The position numbers were made by a program, and so were the translations under genes. A DNA stretch of 64,000 bases from Echinarachnius parma. Taxonomy: Eukaryota > Echinodermata > Echinoidea > Clypeasteroida > Echinarachniidae. Below are positions 54,432 through 64,000 of this stretch, piece after piece. The first letter of the stretch is position 1; each line of letters begins with the position of its first letter. The notes beneath the pieces are model-generated. The model searched no databases, was not told the origin of the DNA, and saw only the letters and a program-made list of their open reading frames with translations. The DNA lies in assembly GCA_037951105.1 (NCBI GenBank), contig JBAMJV010011342.1, positions 1-64,000 of the forward strand, given 5' to 3'.

Positions 54432-55357
54432 TTAAAGGGATCTAGTATTAAACTTTGTTGACATTCTTGAGCAAAAAGTGATGAGTGATTCAGCGTGTTC
54501 ACAAACAACAAATTTTCATCCCTTTAATCATGACTAAAGAATCATGACTAATGGCAAGCCCTTTGTGTAAAAACTAGATACACTCTGTTTTCTCAGATAA
54601 ACTCTTCTCAGATAAACTCAGTTTATCTCCAGATAAACACAGTTTATCAGAAAAACTCAGTGTATCAGTTGATAGACTGTCTATCTGGTGATAAACTGAG
54701 TTTATCTGAGAAAAACAGGGTTTATCTAGTTGTTACGCAAAGGGCTTGCCATATAAACACATTATCAGACAAACTCAGTTTATCAACTGATGAACTCAGT
54801 TTATCAACTGATAAACTGAGTTTTCTGATAAACTGTGTTTATCTGGAGATTAACTGAGTTTATCTGAGAAAAACTGAGTGTATCTGAGAAAAACATAGTT
54901 TATCTAGTTTTTACACAAAGGGCTTGCCATAGGAATTTTGAATGAGAAGCTGATTCTATAGTCAGCTGCTGATTCTTTAGTCATGATTAAGGGCTGAAAA
55001 TGTTGTGTGTGAACACGGGGTAAGATACAATGTATATTATTGTTATCTGATAGGTCCACTGGGAATTGTGTGAAAATTACAAGTTAAGTGGACGTTATAT
55101 GGCTAAGTAATGAGCAGAAATGCAAAGTGATATTCACTAACTCATTGCGCTGACTTTGTACACAGTTACGACTATCCAGTGGATAGTTTAACATCTGAAC
55201 ACTTTAATTGTAAATATCTCGTTAACGAAAGGGAAATTAAACAAACGAAACCTGGACAACGCTTCTATTTTTAATACGAATATAACAAGGTATGAGGGAA
55301 CCGCTAGAATTCCAGTTGGATTTTGAAGATTTGGACAATGTTACTAGATCCCTTTAA
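54432..55357 (-). mobile_element. R2 MITE, copy 8, split by another foldback
   Basis: The R2 ends TTAAAGGGATCTAGTATTAA (left) and ttactagatccctttaa (right) are 926 bp apart instead of about 390, because a foldback of about 520 bp occupies 54496-55016. Confidence 0.9.
54496..55016. mobile_element. Foldback with TTTATCTGATAAAC internal palindromes
   Basis: The ends gtgttcacaaacaacaaatt and 'ttgtgtgtgaacac' are inverted, followed inward by 'taatcatgactaaagaatca' and 'ggcaagccctttgtgtaaaa' on both arms. The centre (54590-54905) holds many copies of 'gataaactgagtttatc' words in both directions. It is nested in R2 copy 8. Confidence 0.88.
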
Positions 55358-55569
55358 GGGCCAGGGCTTAGCAAGGCACAGTTCGAAAACATGCTATGTT
55401 CAATATTGTTGTTGCTTTTAATACATGTTTAATAGTTCATGTAACTCAGGCTGGAATATTGACCCCAAAATGATATTTAAATGTACAAATAAATGTAAAA
55501 ACTGCTGAAAATGTAATGATTAGGTAAAATTTGTTATTTTGTTTGTGGGGCCACTTTAAAAAGACATAC

Positions 55570-55825
55570 ATCTAGGACTTTGAGCTCGACCACTAAGGAA
55601 TTATGTATGACTTGATGACAGTAAACACTAGAAAGTGTTTGCTGAATTAATACTGTCTTGCATGTGGGAAATAAACCTGTCGCTCATTAAGCTTCATTAA
55701 TATGATTTATTGCGCTAATGAAGCAGAAGATGACCATAATTTCCTCCCACTCACTTGCCGTCACAGATATGCAGTATTAAGAATGCAATATGTTTTCATT
55801 ATTAAAGAGTAAAAGACTTTATTTA
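55570..55825. other. Unique AT-rich block, possible regulatory element
   Basis: No repeat family matches. It contains 'ctcattaagcttcattaata' and 'attgcgctaatgaagcaga', which have homeodomain-type cores. There is no coding frame and the evidence is weak. Confidence 0.25.
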
Positions 55826-56073
55826 ATTGTAATTGAGTCTCTTTATCCACCGACATAAAGCGAAACTTTCACAAAGTTTGTTATCATACACTAATTATAC
55901 TAAATAGAAACATGGCTACAAATGTTTAATAAATCCAATTCCTTAAGGCAACAAGCTGAAAACATTTGGTGAGTATTCCTCTTCCAAGTCTGCCAAATGT
56001 TTAAACCTAACCCAAATGTTATGATGCTAATGTGTAAGTCATGTAGATGTTTGGTTAAGTCTTTTGTCTCATC

Positions 56074-56182
56074 ACCCCCCCCCCCCCCCCCCCCCCCCAT
56101 CACCAACCCCCCCCCCCCCCCCACCACCACCAAACCCACCAACACCAACCCCACCACCACCAACCCCACCACCACCAACCCT
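56074..56182 (+). repeat. C runs and CCACCA minisatellite
   Basis: Two runs of C (about 56075-56098 and 56107-56122) are followed by (ccaccaccaa)n-like repeats to 56180. The proline/threonine-rich or valine/glycine-rich frames are artefacts. Confidence 0.92.
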
Positions 56183-56354
56183 GACTGACAAGAACTACAT
56201 GTACCTGCATATTGAGACCGATGATATGTTTTATGATAGTTTGTCCACATGATTGTAAAAGCAATACAAGTAAAATTTGACCCTTTTATTTATTTATTAT
56301 TATTTGATTTTATTTTATTTTTTATTTTTTTTAATTTATTATTATTATTTTTTT

Positions 56355-56477
56355 TTGGGAGGGGGGGGGGCTGTTCTAAGACTGTAATTAGCCGGCATGA
56401 GTAGCATTTATAAAGGAATTCTTTTGTTTGGGGACAGTTGGGGGGGGGGGGGGGGGGGGGGAGGGGGGGGGGGGGAG
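56355..56477. repeat. Poly-G runs
   Basis: Runs of G lie at about 56357-56370, 56439-56461 and 56463-56475, following a TTA-rich stretch. They are likely to be length-variable. Confidence 0.9.
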
Positions 56478-56589
56478 ACCTATTGTCTCTTCCCCATTGA
56501 GACTCATGCTCACTGATCCATTACATTGCACTTAATACAAATTAATCATTATTATTATTATTACTCATCCTCAAACGGATTATTATTCC

Positions 56590-56880
56590 CCCAAAGATGT
56601 GGGGGTATTGCATAAAGATTTGGAATCAATAGCAAAAATGCGATTATAGAGTACTGAAGTGTGACGTCAGAGCTATTCATTGCCATGGGTAATGGTTCTA
56701 AACAATGTCAGGCAAGTCATGAATTGGTGATTTAGTGGTTGCTAAGAAGGCAATCGTCCAGCTCCGACCCACTACAAAATGCCAGTATGAAAGGACAAGT
56801 TGTTTAGAACCATTACTATGCCATAACAAAAGCATGTGACGTCACTACTTCGGTACTCTATATGCAAGTCATTTTTTAGC
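56590..56880. mobile_element. Imperfect foldback, possible
   Basis: The phrase tagagtactgaagtgtgacgt near 56645 is roughly mirrored by 'gacgtcactacttcggtactct' near 56839, with 'aatggttctaaacaa' mirrored by 'ttgtttagaaccatt'. The element is about 220 bp with no coding content. Confidence 0.7.
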
Positions 56881-57342
56881 ATTTAGGCCCATTTTCTGAC
56901 TTTGCAATTGATCACAGCTTTTAATGAGACACCTTCTGGGAATTTCCTGTATAAGTTTGTCTATGCCAATCACATTTAAAAATCTCATTAATCACACACC
57001 TGCTGTGTTTACTCAAGCGGAACATGAATTAATGTTATTTTCCCCCCATCCATTGTTGCCTGATATAATTTACTATCTCTATCTCTTTTTGATTGGAATT
57101 TTTTTCATTTTTTCATTGTTCATAAATGTTCAATTATTGACCCTGAGGGGTGGTAGGTGTGGATGGTTGGATCAAGGCCACGGATTAAAATGGGCGAATC
57201 ATTTAATTGATTTCTCTTTATCTCCACTACCCACTTAAACTCACCCTCTCTCCCCCTCTTGCTTTAATTATCTTGCTACAACTCCCTCTCTCTCTCTCTC
57301 TCTCTCTATACCTTTCTCTCTTACTTCATTCTTAATACATCT

Positions 57343-57580
57343 GGCCCCATATTCACGAAAACCCGCTAGCTTAGTTCCTTGCTATTTTAGATGGGCGTGG
57401 CTACAAATTAAACACAAAATTTGTTAGTTGCTAACTAGGGTTAAAACTTAGTGGGTTCCTAAAGCTTACCCAGCCAACCCTAGTTGGGGACTAGGAAAAC
57501 TGTTCGTTGCTCAATAAAGTGCGCATTTAATATACACTTAGCAAGTAACTATAGCTAGCGGGGTTTTATGATATGGGGCC
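57343..57580. mobile_element. R4 foldback, copy 3
   Basis: The copy runs ggccccatattcacgaaaac to 'gcggggttttatgatatggggcc'. Interior words (gttgctaactagggttaaaa; ccagccaaccctagttgggg) match 42978-43216. Confidence 0.9.
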
Positions 57581-57589
57581 AGACTATTG

Positions 57590-57796
57590 GGGCAATGCTC
57601 AAAACTAACACAGCCACTAAAATTAACTTTGGGCCACCGAATTTCATTAGTGGGCAACAAAATATAACAGAATTTGTAGGTTTCTCTTTGTTTGGGGTCA
57701 CCAGATACAGGTTAAATGGGGACGCAAGAATTTGAACCAACAAATTGCCAGACTGGGCCACAAAGCAATAAAGTAAATTTCTAGCATTGCTTTGGG
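57590..57796 (-). mobile_element. R6 repeat, copy 4 (inverse)
   Basis: The copy reads 'ggggcaatgctcaaaacta', 'tttgggccaccgaatttcat', 'agtgggcaacaaaat' and 'ttactttatt...tgtggccc' in inverse order, closing with 'gtaaatttctagcattgc'. Confidence 0.65.
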
Positions 57797-57799
57797 GAT

Positions 57800-59450
57800 T
57801 AAAGCCATATTGCAGTATTGGGAAACTCCATTGGCCAAACCAATTGATCAACGTGGTTGAAATGGTATACTAGTAAAAGAGGGTTTATGTGGTAAAAATC
57901 TGAACCATAACATCCTAAAATGCAGAAATATAAGGAAAGTTCCATGCGCGCCACTAAGATTAGGCAACAAGTTCACAGTTTGTTCCGCCCGTCCCCCCGG
58001 CTCGAGTCGTTTAACTAGCCGATCGAATTGGTGCGCGGTATGGTTTGCGTATGTTGTGCGGATGAACATTTTAATTTACAACCATCTGCGATATCGATCG
58101 AGCACCTACGTTTATGGTCTAAATTGCAAATATCTCAATAGGCGGTTTCTTGTCCCAATTTTTTATAATTCCATTTTAGTCAAAATATATTATTTCACAT
58201 GGTTTGTGAAGAAAAATGTGTACATTTAATTTTTGTGTGTGTGGTGTTTCCCCAATACTGTTATATGGCTTTAAGGGCAAAGCATCACACCAGCGTATTG
58301 TTTAATTATTTAATTCATTTATCTTTCTCTCTCTCTCTCCTTTGTTGCGTGGGGACCATGCGGGGAATTAGCGTGACTTTGGGGGATCAAGGACAGAGCA
58401 TGAAACTGCCATATTATTTAATTATTTCATTTCACCGGTATTAATGTGACATTCAACAATCTAATCAGGCCTTCTATTTCCAGACCGTGGAACGGGCCAA
58501 TTTCATCCTCCTAGGGTGAGACAATGACACGGTGGAGTAGTTTATGTCACACTTATATTTTCAATGTCAAAAAATGACACAATGGGATAGTTTATACCAC
58601 GCACATTTTTTGTCATTGTCAAACATTTCATTTTCTTTTTTTTTCATTGTAATGTTTTTCATTGACTGTTTCTTTCCATCTATGTAGAATAGACTCTGAG
58701 TAAGCAGACTTACAAAATGAATATGATTCATTCATGAATGTTGTTACTACCACAATCCTTTTTTTTTTTAAAGTCACCAGCCCAGAATTAAAAGTAACAT
58801 TGGATCCTTTTTTGAACAATGACCATACATATGAATTTCTTTGGTTTAATAATTATGAAGTAATATATTTAATCAAAATGGCTTCACATTCACCCATGAG
58901 TTGGTGTTAATCAAATTAATTATCAAAAAAAAAATGCATAATGGTTGTACTGGCCACTACATTGCTTTTCTAAATAAACATTTTCTAAATAAACATTTTC
59001 GAAAATGTGTCTTGGATGTGATAGACATCGCAGAATATGAAACACAATTGGATATTTTGGATTTGTTGATTTCATAGAATTATGACACAACATTGTTTCT
59101 TTTTTGTTTTGTTAGTTATTAGTCCATGGTATGTGGTAAAGTGAGCCACTGAACAAATTGGTATGGATTTGTCTGATGATGTATATAGTGTAATTTTGTT
59201 TCATTTATTATCATATCTAATTATTTCATCAATAGTGTATGTACATTTGGAATTCTTTTACCTGCCTTTATAAATACAAATAAGGGGTAAATATTTGTTA
59301 TTACCAAAAAAACTGAGCATGGTTTTGCTTGCTATCAAAACCTGTAAACTGTTTGTAAGATGTTGTACTGTATTAAATAGGTTAAAGATGAGAGAAATTC
59401 ATCACTTCTATTAATATTCTATAGGGATAAATATATTGTTAATTAAAAAA
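57800..59450. other. AT-rich intron DNA, no family recognised
   Basis: A moderately CpG-containing patch lies at 57940-58100, and 'acaatgacac-gg-ggagtagttta' / 'aaatgacacaatgggatagttta' phrases recur at 58520 and 58565. A small duplication 'ttttctaaataaacattttc' lies at 58966-59000. No gene is seen. Confidence 0.45.
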
Positions 59451-59457
59451 GAATCTT

Positions 59458-59818
59458 ACATCCCATTCATACTTACGTCTAGCACTGGCTCGGCACTGGA
59501 TAAATCCAGTGCTAGACGCAAATATGAATGGAAATGTCTAGCATCAGTCTGGGCTCAGCCTGGCATAATTGTGATGCTAGACACTCGTCTAGCACAATGT
59601 TGCGCATGCGCATTACGGTATTGCGCGTTCAGAAATGCTTAGTCATCGTTACGTCACAATAGAAGTGTACTAGACTAGTGCGCATGCCTAGACATGTCTA
59701 AGACATTTCCAAGCCACTGTTTGTATTCATACTTGCGCGTCAAATATCCACTGTTGATGCCAAGTATGAATGGTCGGCTTTTTCGAGCCAGTGCTAGACG
59801 TAAGTATGAATGGGATGT
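59458..59818. mobile_element. Foldback carrying an NRF1-type palindrome
   Basis: The arms begin acatcccattcatacttacg and continue tctagcactggctcg, a perfect inverted repeat of 35 bp. Further inward come copies of 'agtgctagacg'. In the loop region TGCGCATGCGCA lies at 59601-59612, identical to the promoter motif at 3934-3945. There is no transposase frame. Confidence 0.92.
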
Positions 59819-59956
59819 TAGCATGGTTACGTTTGCCATCAACAACCGTACAATTTTTTAAAAAGTGGTTTACAGTATTAAATGGGTTAAAGGTGAGAGA
59901 AATTTTCCACTTTCATGCCCAGTGACATAGAAAAAAGTTTTTGTTTTCATTAACAT

Positions 59957-60475
59957 GTTCCTAAACAATACTTGGAATCTACCTTGCATACATTAGTTGT
60001 TGCTATGTCAGGGATCCACAGGCAAGCTGACAGGTTGTCAGGGAAATCCTTTTTGTTTTTGTTTATAAAGATGCAAACAATTAGAATGAATTAGTGTGTA
60101 TATTGGGTGGTGTGCAAAATGCATCTGATAGTCATAGATTTGTTCAGGAATTCATTTGTTCTTATTTCTTTGTCATACATTAGTTGTTGCTATATCAGGC
60201 AACCAAAGGCAATCTGACAGGTTGTCAGAGAAATCCTTTTTTGTATAAAGATATGTTAACAATTTGAATTAATCTGTTTAGCCTTGTACTTGGAATCCAC
60301 CTTGCATACATTCGTTGTTGCTATGTCAGGGAACCACAGGCAAGCTGAGAGGATGTTAGGGAAATCCCTTTTGTTTTTGTTTATAAAGATATGCAAACAA
60401 TTTGAATGAATCTGTTTTGCACAGTACTTAGATTGTATATTGGGTGGTGTGCAAAATGCATCTGATTCAGGAATT
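59957..60475 (+). repeat. Tandem array, about 160-bp unit, three copies
   Basis: The unit has cttggaatctaccttgcata, 'ttagttgttgctatgtcagg', 'aagctgacaggttgtcaggg' and 'gtgtgcaaaatgcatctgat'. Copies start near 59970, 60165 and 60290. Shorter relatives are seen near 51265 and 53105. Confidence 0.88.
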
Positions 60476-60576
60476 CTTTTGATCTTTTATTCTCTGTGAT
60501 GACCCTAATGATGAAAAGAATTTCTTCTGACATACATGTAGGCGTTAAAAAGGTGTTTGTTTGTTGTTTTTTTTGG

Positions 60577-60604
60577 GGGGGGGGGCGGGGGGGGGGGGGG
60601 GGGG
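60577..60604. repeat. Poly-G run with one C
   Basis: About 28 bases of G interrupted once, which creates glycine-rich and proline-rich shadow frames. Confidence 0.92.
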
Positions 60605-60841
60605 TCCTGTGCTCCAGCATTCAAAACATCATTCGAGCAGACTTTGTCCTCCAAACAAACAAAAAGGAGAATTCACAATTGACAATATCAATGCAAATTG
60701 TCTCAAGTGCCCACTCCTACCACCAAGGAATCTTTAAATGGGAAAACCCCTTACCACCTCCCTCCCAACACCCTCCCCTCCCTCAACCCATCCATGAAGA
60801 GAATTCATGCACATCTTGTGAGCCATGAATTGTTCGCATTT

Positions 60842-60935
60842 TTAACCCGCTCAGGACCAGTCCCCAAAATACTCGGGTATGGGTCTATGGAGTATACATG
60901 TTGTAGCAAAATCAGTTTGTCCTGGATAGGTTAAA
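60842..60935. mobile_element. Mini TTAA-like element, AGGACCAGTCC type
   Basis: TTAACCCGCTCAGGACCAGT at the left and 'gtttgtcctggataggttaa' at the right give inverted ends with TTAA, about 93 bp apart. Confidence 0.7.
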
Positions 60936-61619
60936 GTGGTCCCGACATCACAAGGGCAACACATTTGACTTGTAGACTTGACTTGTGTGATTTTTTCACA
61001 CAGAATCCAAATACGATATGATTTTTTTCTTGGAAAAAATGCTTTAAAACAAATCTACCTCCCAAATCACCATTGGGAACGGCCCTCAAAAAATTTGCCT
61101 GAACGCTGTTCACATTATACATAAGACCTGTGATGCCATTTCAGGCGGAAGTTGCATTTGTCTGTACAAATAAATGCAACTTCCGCCAGCAATGATGTCA
61201 TTTGGCCACGTCCCCAAAATCATGAATTTTATGGGGCGGGGTTTAGCAAATCACCGGAATGCTTTTAAATTGGTGAAAACATGTCATGTTGTGTTATTGC
61301 GATTATCTATAAAAAATATTTTTAAAACTTGGGCTGGAATATTGACCAAGAAGGTGATTTATTTGGTTAGCCAGGCCACTTTCGATGAAAAAGATGGGAA
61401 ATTATGTGTGTACATGCTATAAGAGATGGATTGCGAGGATAATGTAGATGAAACCTAAACATTGGGTAAGTTAGGTGGAAGAAAATGCATGCATGCACTC
61501 TATTGGGTTTTTACTACAAGTGCATTATATGGTTTGAACACATCCAAGCTAGTAGGTTTTACGGTGATTTTGTAAATGTAGAAATAAAAGATACGCTGAT
61601 GCTCTGTAGATGGGGTGAC

Positions 61620-62015
61620 TTAAAGGGACTTAGTAACATTGTCCAAATCCTCAAAATAAAATTTTAATTCTAGCGGTTCCTTTATACCTTGTTGTATTCG
61701 TATTAACAATAAAATCATGGGACAGCTTTCGGTTTTTCAAATTTCCCTTTCATTACAAAGATATGTATGATTGAAGTATTTAGATAAGAAAATCTCCGGG
61801 CGAGATTTTCATCCCTGTACAAAGTGAATGCAGTGAGTTGGTGAATATCACCCAATATCACTTTGCATTTTCGCTCATTACTTGGCCATACATTGTCCAT
61901 TTGACCTGAAATTTTCACACAATACCCTGAGGACATATGAGATAACAACAGTATACATTGCATCAACCATTCATCAGTTTTTGCACATCTCAACAAAGTT
62001 ACTAGATCCCTTTAA
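61620..62015 (+). mobile_element. R2 MITE, copy 9
   Basis: The copy starts TTAAAGGGACTTAGTAACAT and ends gttactagatccctttaa, with all interior landmarks present. It has a 10-base local duplication (cccaatatca) near 61850. It is one of the best preserved copies, together with 14182 and 51733. Confidence 0.93.
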
Positions 62016-62019
62016 GTGG

Positions 62020-63140
62020 AAGGTGATGTAAGTGATAACTTTGAGGGACTACTTTTCTTGCATGTACACATCGGATGTTTACTAGTCATGTATGCTATCC
62101 AACACTAATCCATTAAGGCATCCAATACCCTTCAGAACACCTTTAAAATGTTTGGGAAAATAACCCTTTTTAAAGGAGGGGAATGGCTAGTTCTTGGTAT
62201 GTCGCTCTCAATAGATCAAAACAATTAGTGCTCATAAATTGCTGAAATTCTTTCAAACCTTGTTCCTCCCATACTTAAACCATTGAGTACAAATAATCCT
62301 CCTATTGAATAAAAAACACCTTTATTATTCCAAATATTTAAACAGAACTTTGCAGAAGGTATGCATGGAATTGGAATCCACCTCAAGCAAGTGTGACTAT
62401 AATATGACACAGTCTGTCTCTGGCTGCTTGAGATACAATGAGGAACCTTGTAGATACTGTAAGAATGGATTGTGGATTGACATGTTTTGCATACCTTATG
62501 GACAAAAGGTTGTCCCAAATAGACCTGTTCATTAACCCTCTAACAAAAGCGGGTTATGTAATCCCTGTTGTGGAATCTGCTGCTATGTCAGTGGTTACGC
62601 ATCCCGCTTTTGTTAGTGCCAATCAAACATTTCATGCAGTACCCCTAAAGGGGCTAACAAAATCCAGACTGAAAAGCCACAATCTGAATGAAAGGAGATG
62701 AGAAACATTTTGCCAATACACACACACTCCTGAATATTTTCTTGACTAGTCCTTAAATTGTTAATGTTTTAACCTGACATTCTTACCATCAATCCAGGCT
62801 TCAAAACACGTTTAATTATGAAAATTGTAGCCCTAAAGGGGTTTACATACTGCCAACCATCCCAAATTTCCCGGGACAGTCCCGATTTCTTAATTTTATA
62901 AAGCCCTGAAATCGGACATCCCAATTTTTTTGTTTTGGTCTTAGGTTGGCCTCTTCAATGCTCTTTTACTTTGTTCTCCCAGAGGGACCTGCATCTAAAC
63001 TCGGTCATTTTTTATACACTTCCACACTTTATTGTGTTAAGTGTTAGATCCTATGACTCTGGTATATATGTTTAGCCTACAGTGGTCCTTGTGTGTTTTT
63101 CAAGTGTGTAGATGGTGTAAGGTCCTATAATTTTGGTATC
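62020..63140. other. Intron DNA with a possible foldback
   Basis: Short open frames on both strands (62225-62701) match no family. The phrases 'accctctaacaaaagcgggt' (62535) and 'acgcatcccgcttttgttag' (62597) are inverted, so a small hairpin element lies at about 62530-62620. Confidence 0.45.
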
Positions 63141-63499
63141 ATTTTAAGCCCTCTCATGGCCCTTCAAAGTGCTTTTATGTGCCACCCCCTGGACCTCCGG
63201 CCAAATTCGTCCCTATTTCCAGAATTGAAATGTTGGCAGGATATGGGTTAACAAAAAAAATCCCGAGTAAGAAAGCCACATTCTGATGATTCACATGCAT
63301 GGCCCCGCCAACGCAGCAGAATTGATTCCTTCTGACCACGCATGGTTGTAGGACCGCTGGTGCGGAAAATCGCGAGCCGCGGTCTGGAGGAAATGTAGAA
63401 GAAAAAAAGGACGCATCGATAGGAAAGAGCACACGTAAGAGGAATGAGTTTTCTGATTCACCTTGGGAGAAGTGAGGAAAAAGAGAGGAGACATTGAAA

Positions 63500-63600
63500 G
63501 AAAAGTAAAGAAAACTAGAAGATAATGAGATGCAGAGAGAGAGAGAGAAAGAGAGAGAGGGGGGGGGGGGGGGTGAGGGAGGTGGGGGGGGGGGGTGGTG
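63500..63600. repeat. GA-rich tract with G runs
   Basis: A gagagagaaagagagagagg tract is followed by G runs near 63560-63573 and 63584-63595. The surrounding 63440-64000 is purine-rich with no recognisable gene. Confidence 0.85.
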
Positions 63601-64000
63601 AGGGATGGTGGTGTAAAAAGTATTTTACCTTTTACAGTGGCGTGAAGGAGATATGACCCAAATACAGACCAACCTTGTTTAGAATAGACCAAAAAAGAGA
63701 AGAAGATTGAAAAATAATAATCAAGAGAGCTAAAGAAAGTCTGACGATGAAGAGAGAGGTAAAGAGGGAGAGGGGCCAAGCAAAAATGCCAGCCATGGTC
63801 TATTAGGAAGTTTTAAAAGGGCGCTTCAAGATCATGTTAAGATGGACATTTTTTTCTGCGTCACCTTGGGTTTAATTAGGGAAAAGAAAATTAGGAAAAT
63901 AGATAAATGGAGAGAGGAGTACAGAAAAAAGCAACAATAAGAAAAAGTATGGGGAGGGGTTAGAATAGAGGATAAAGGACTGAGTAAAGAGCTTAACAAC

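Larger units (their letters stand above)
48368..64000 (+). other. Intron 6 of the AGBL4-like gene (5' part)
   Basis: At least 15.6 kb pass without an exon. The gene continues beyond the window because no zinc-ligand motif or other peptidase-domain sequence appears. The content is repeats, listed separately, plus AT-rich DNA. Confidence 0.8.

Noticed and set aside
62225..62701. Overlapping open frames on both strands with several cysteines
   Set aside because: The frames have no recognisable motif, no splice-bounded structure and lie near a small inverted repeat. Length is not beyond chance in 64 kb.
63291..63779. 162-residue minus-strand frame rich in S, F, L and P
   Set aside because: It spans a GA tract and G runs; the composition explains the open frame and no domain is visible.
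48368..64000. Search for the next CCP6 exon with the HPGE-type zinc-binding segment
   Set aside because: No frame in this stretch shows the expected catalytic residues or family strings, so the exon must lie outside the window.

Overview
This is a eukaryotic, intron-rich, AT-rich window, not a bacterial or phage one. Its only protein-coding gene that I can support is the 5' part of one large plus-strand gene. Six short exons at 3966-3990, 9561-9683, 10402-10526, 12121-12215, 13218-13434 and 48328-48367 join in consistent phases with GT/AG borders. They give 208 codons plus one base of a cytosolic carboxypeptidase 6 (CCP6, AGBL4) orthologue. Family members trim glutamate chains from tubulin and other proteins and are linked to cilia and microtubules. 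The window holds the start codon and the whole N-terminal domain. The zinc-binding catalytic exons must lie beyond position 64000. The organism looks like a marine invertebrate, and I favour an echinoderm or other non-vertebrate deuterostome from the repeat style (tRNA-headed SINE, dense short foldback MITEs, long poly-C/poly-G runs). That is inference only.

Layout. 1-3640 is intergenic AT-rich DNA with a cluster of small TTTAGAC hairpins. 3640-3965 is a MITE remnant followed by the promoter side of exon 1, with a perfect NRF1 palindrome just before the ATG. 3991-9560 is intron 1, with a promoter-like CpG patch and several foldback elements. 9561-13434 carries exons 2-5 close together. 13435-48327 is a 34.9 kb intron packed with repeats, and 48368 to the end is the start of another long intron.

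The most unusual part is 10.1-13.4 kb. Three of the N-domain exons have extra, partial, mostly decayed copies beside them: one of exon 3 (10175), one of exon 4 (about 12708) and two of exon 5 (12808 and 13010). The exon 3 and exon 5 copies keep the splice acceptor and the 5' part of the exon but lose the normal donor. The exon 3 copy is open and in phase, and a fortuitous donor lies only 39 bases before the true exon 3, so it could in principle work as a mutually exclusive alternative exon.

The introns are a mosaic of non-autonomous DNA elements. They include a ~390-bp TTAA-bounded family (nine copies), a ~370-425-bp family with TTAA/TTAT target duplications (four copies, one confirmed against an empty paralogous site), a ~310-bp foldback with ~50-bp arms, a 254-bp foldback with TA duplications (two copies), and mini-elements of 78-98 bp. 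There are also tandem arrays with units of 16, 35, 50, ~90, ~96 and ~105 bp. Several elements sit inside others, which gives relative ages. A few non-repetitive, GC-richer patches in the long introns are possible regulatory elements. All coordinates come from reading by eye; repeat borders are approximate by a few bases unless a target duplication is stated.
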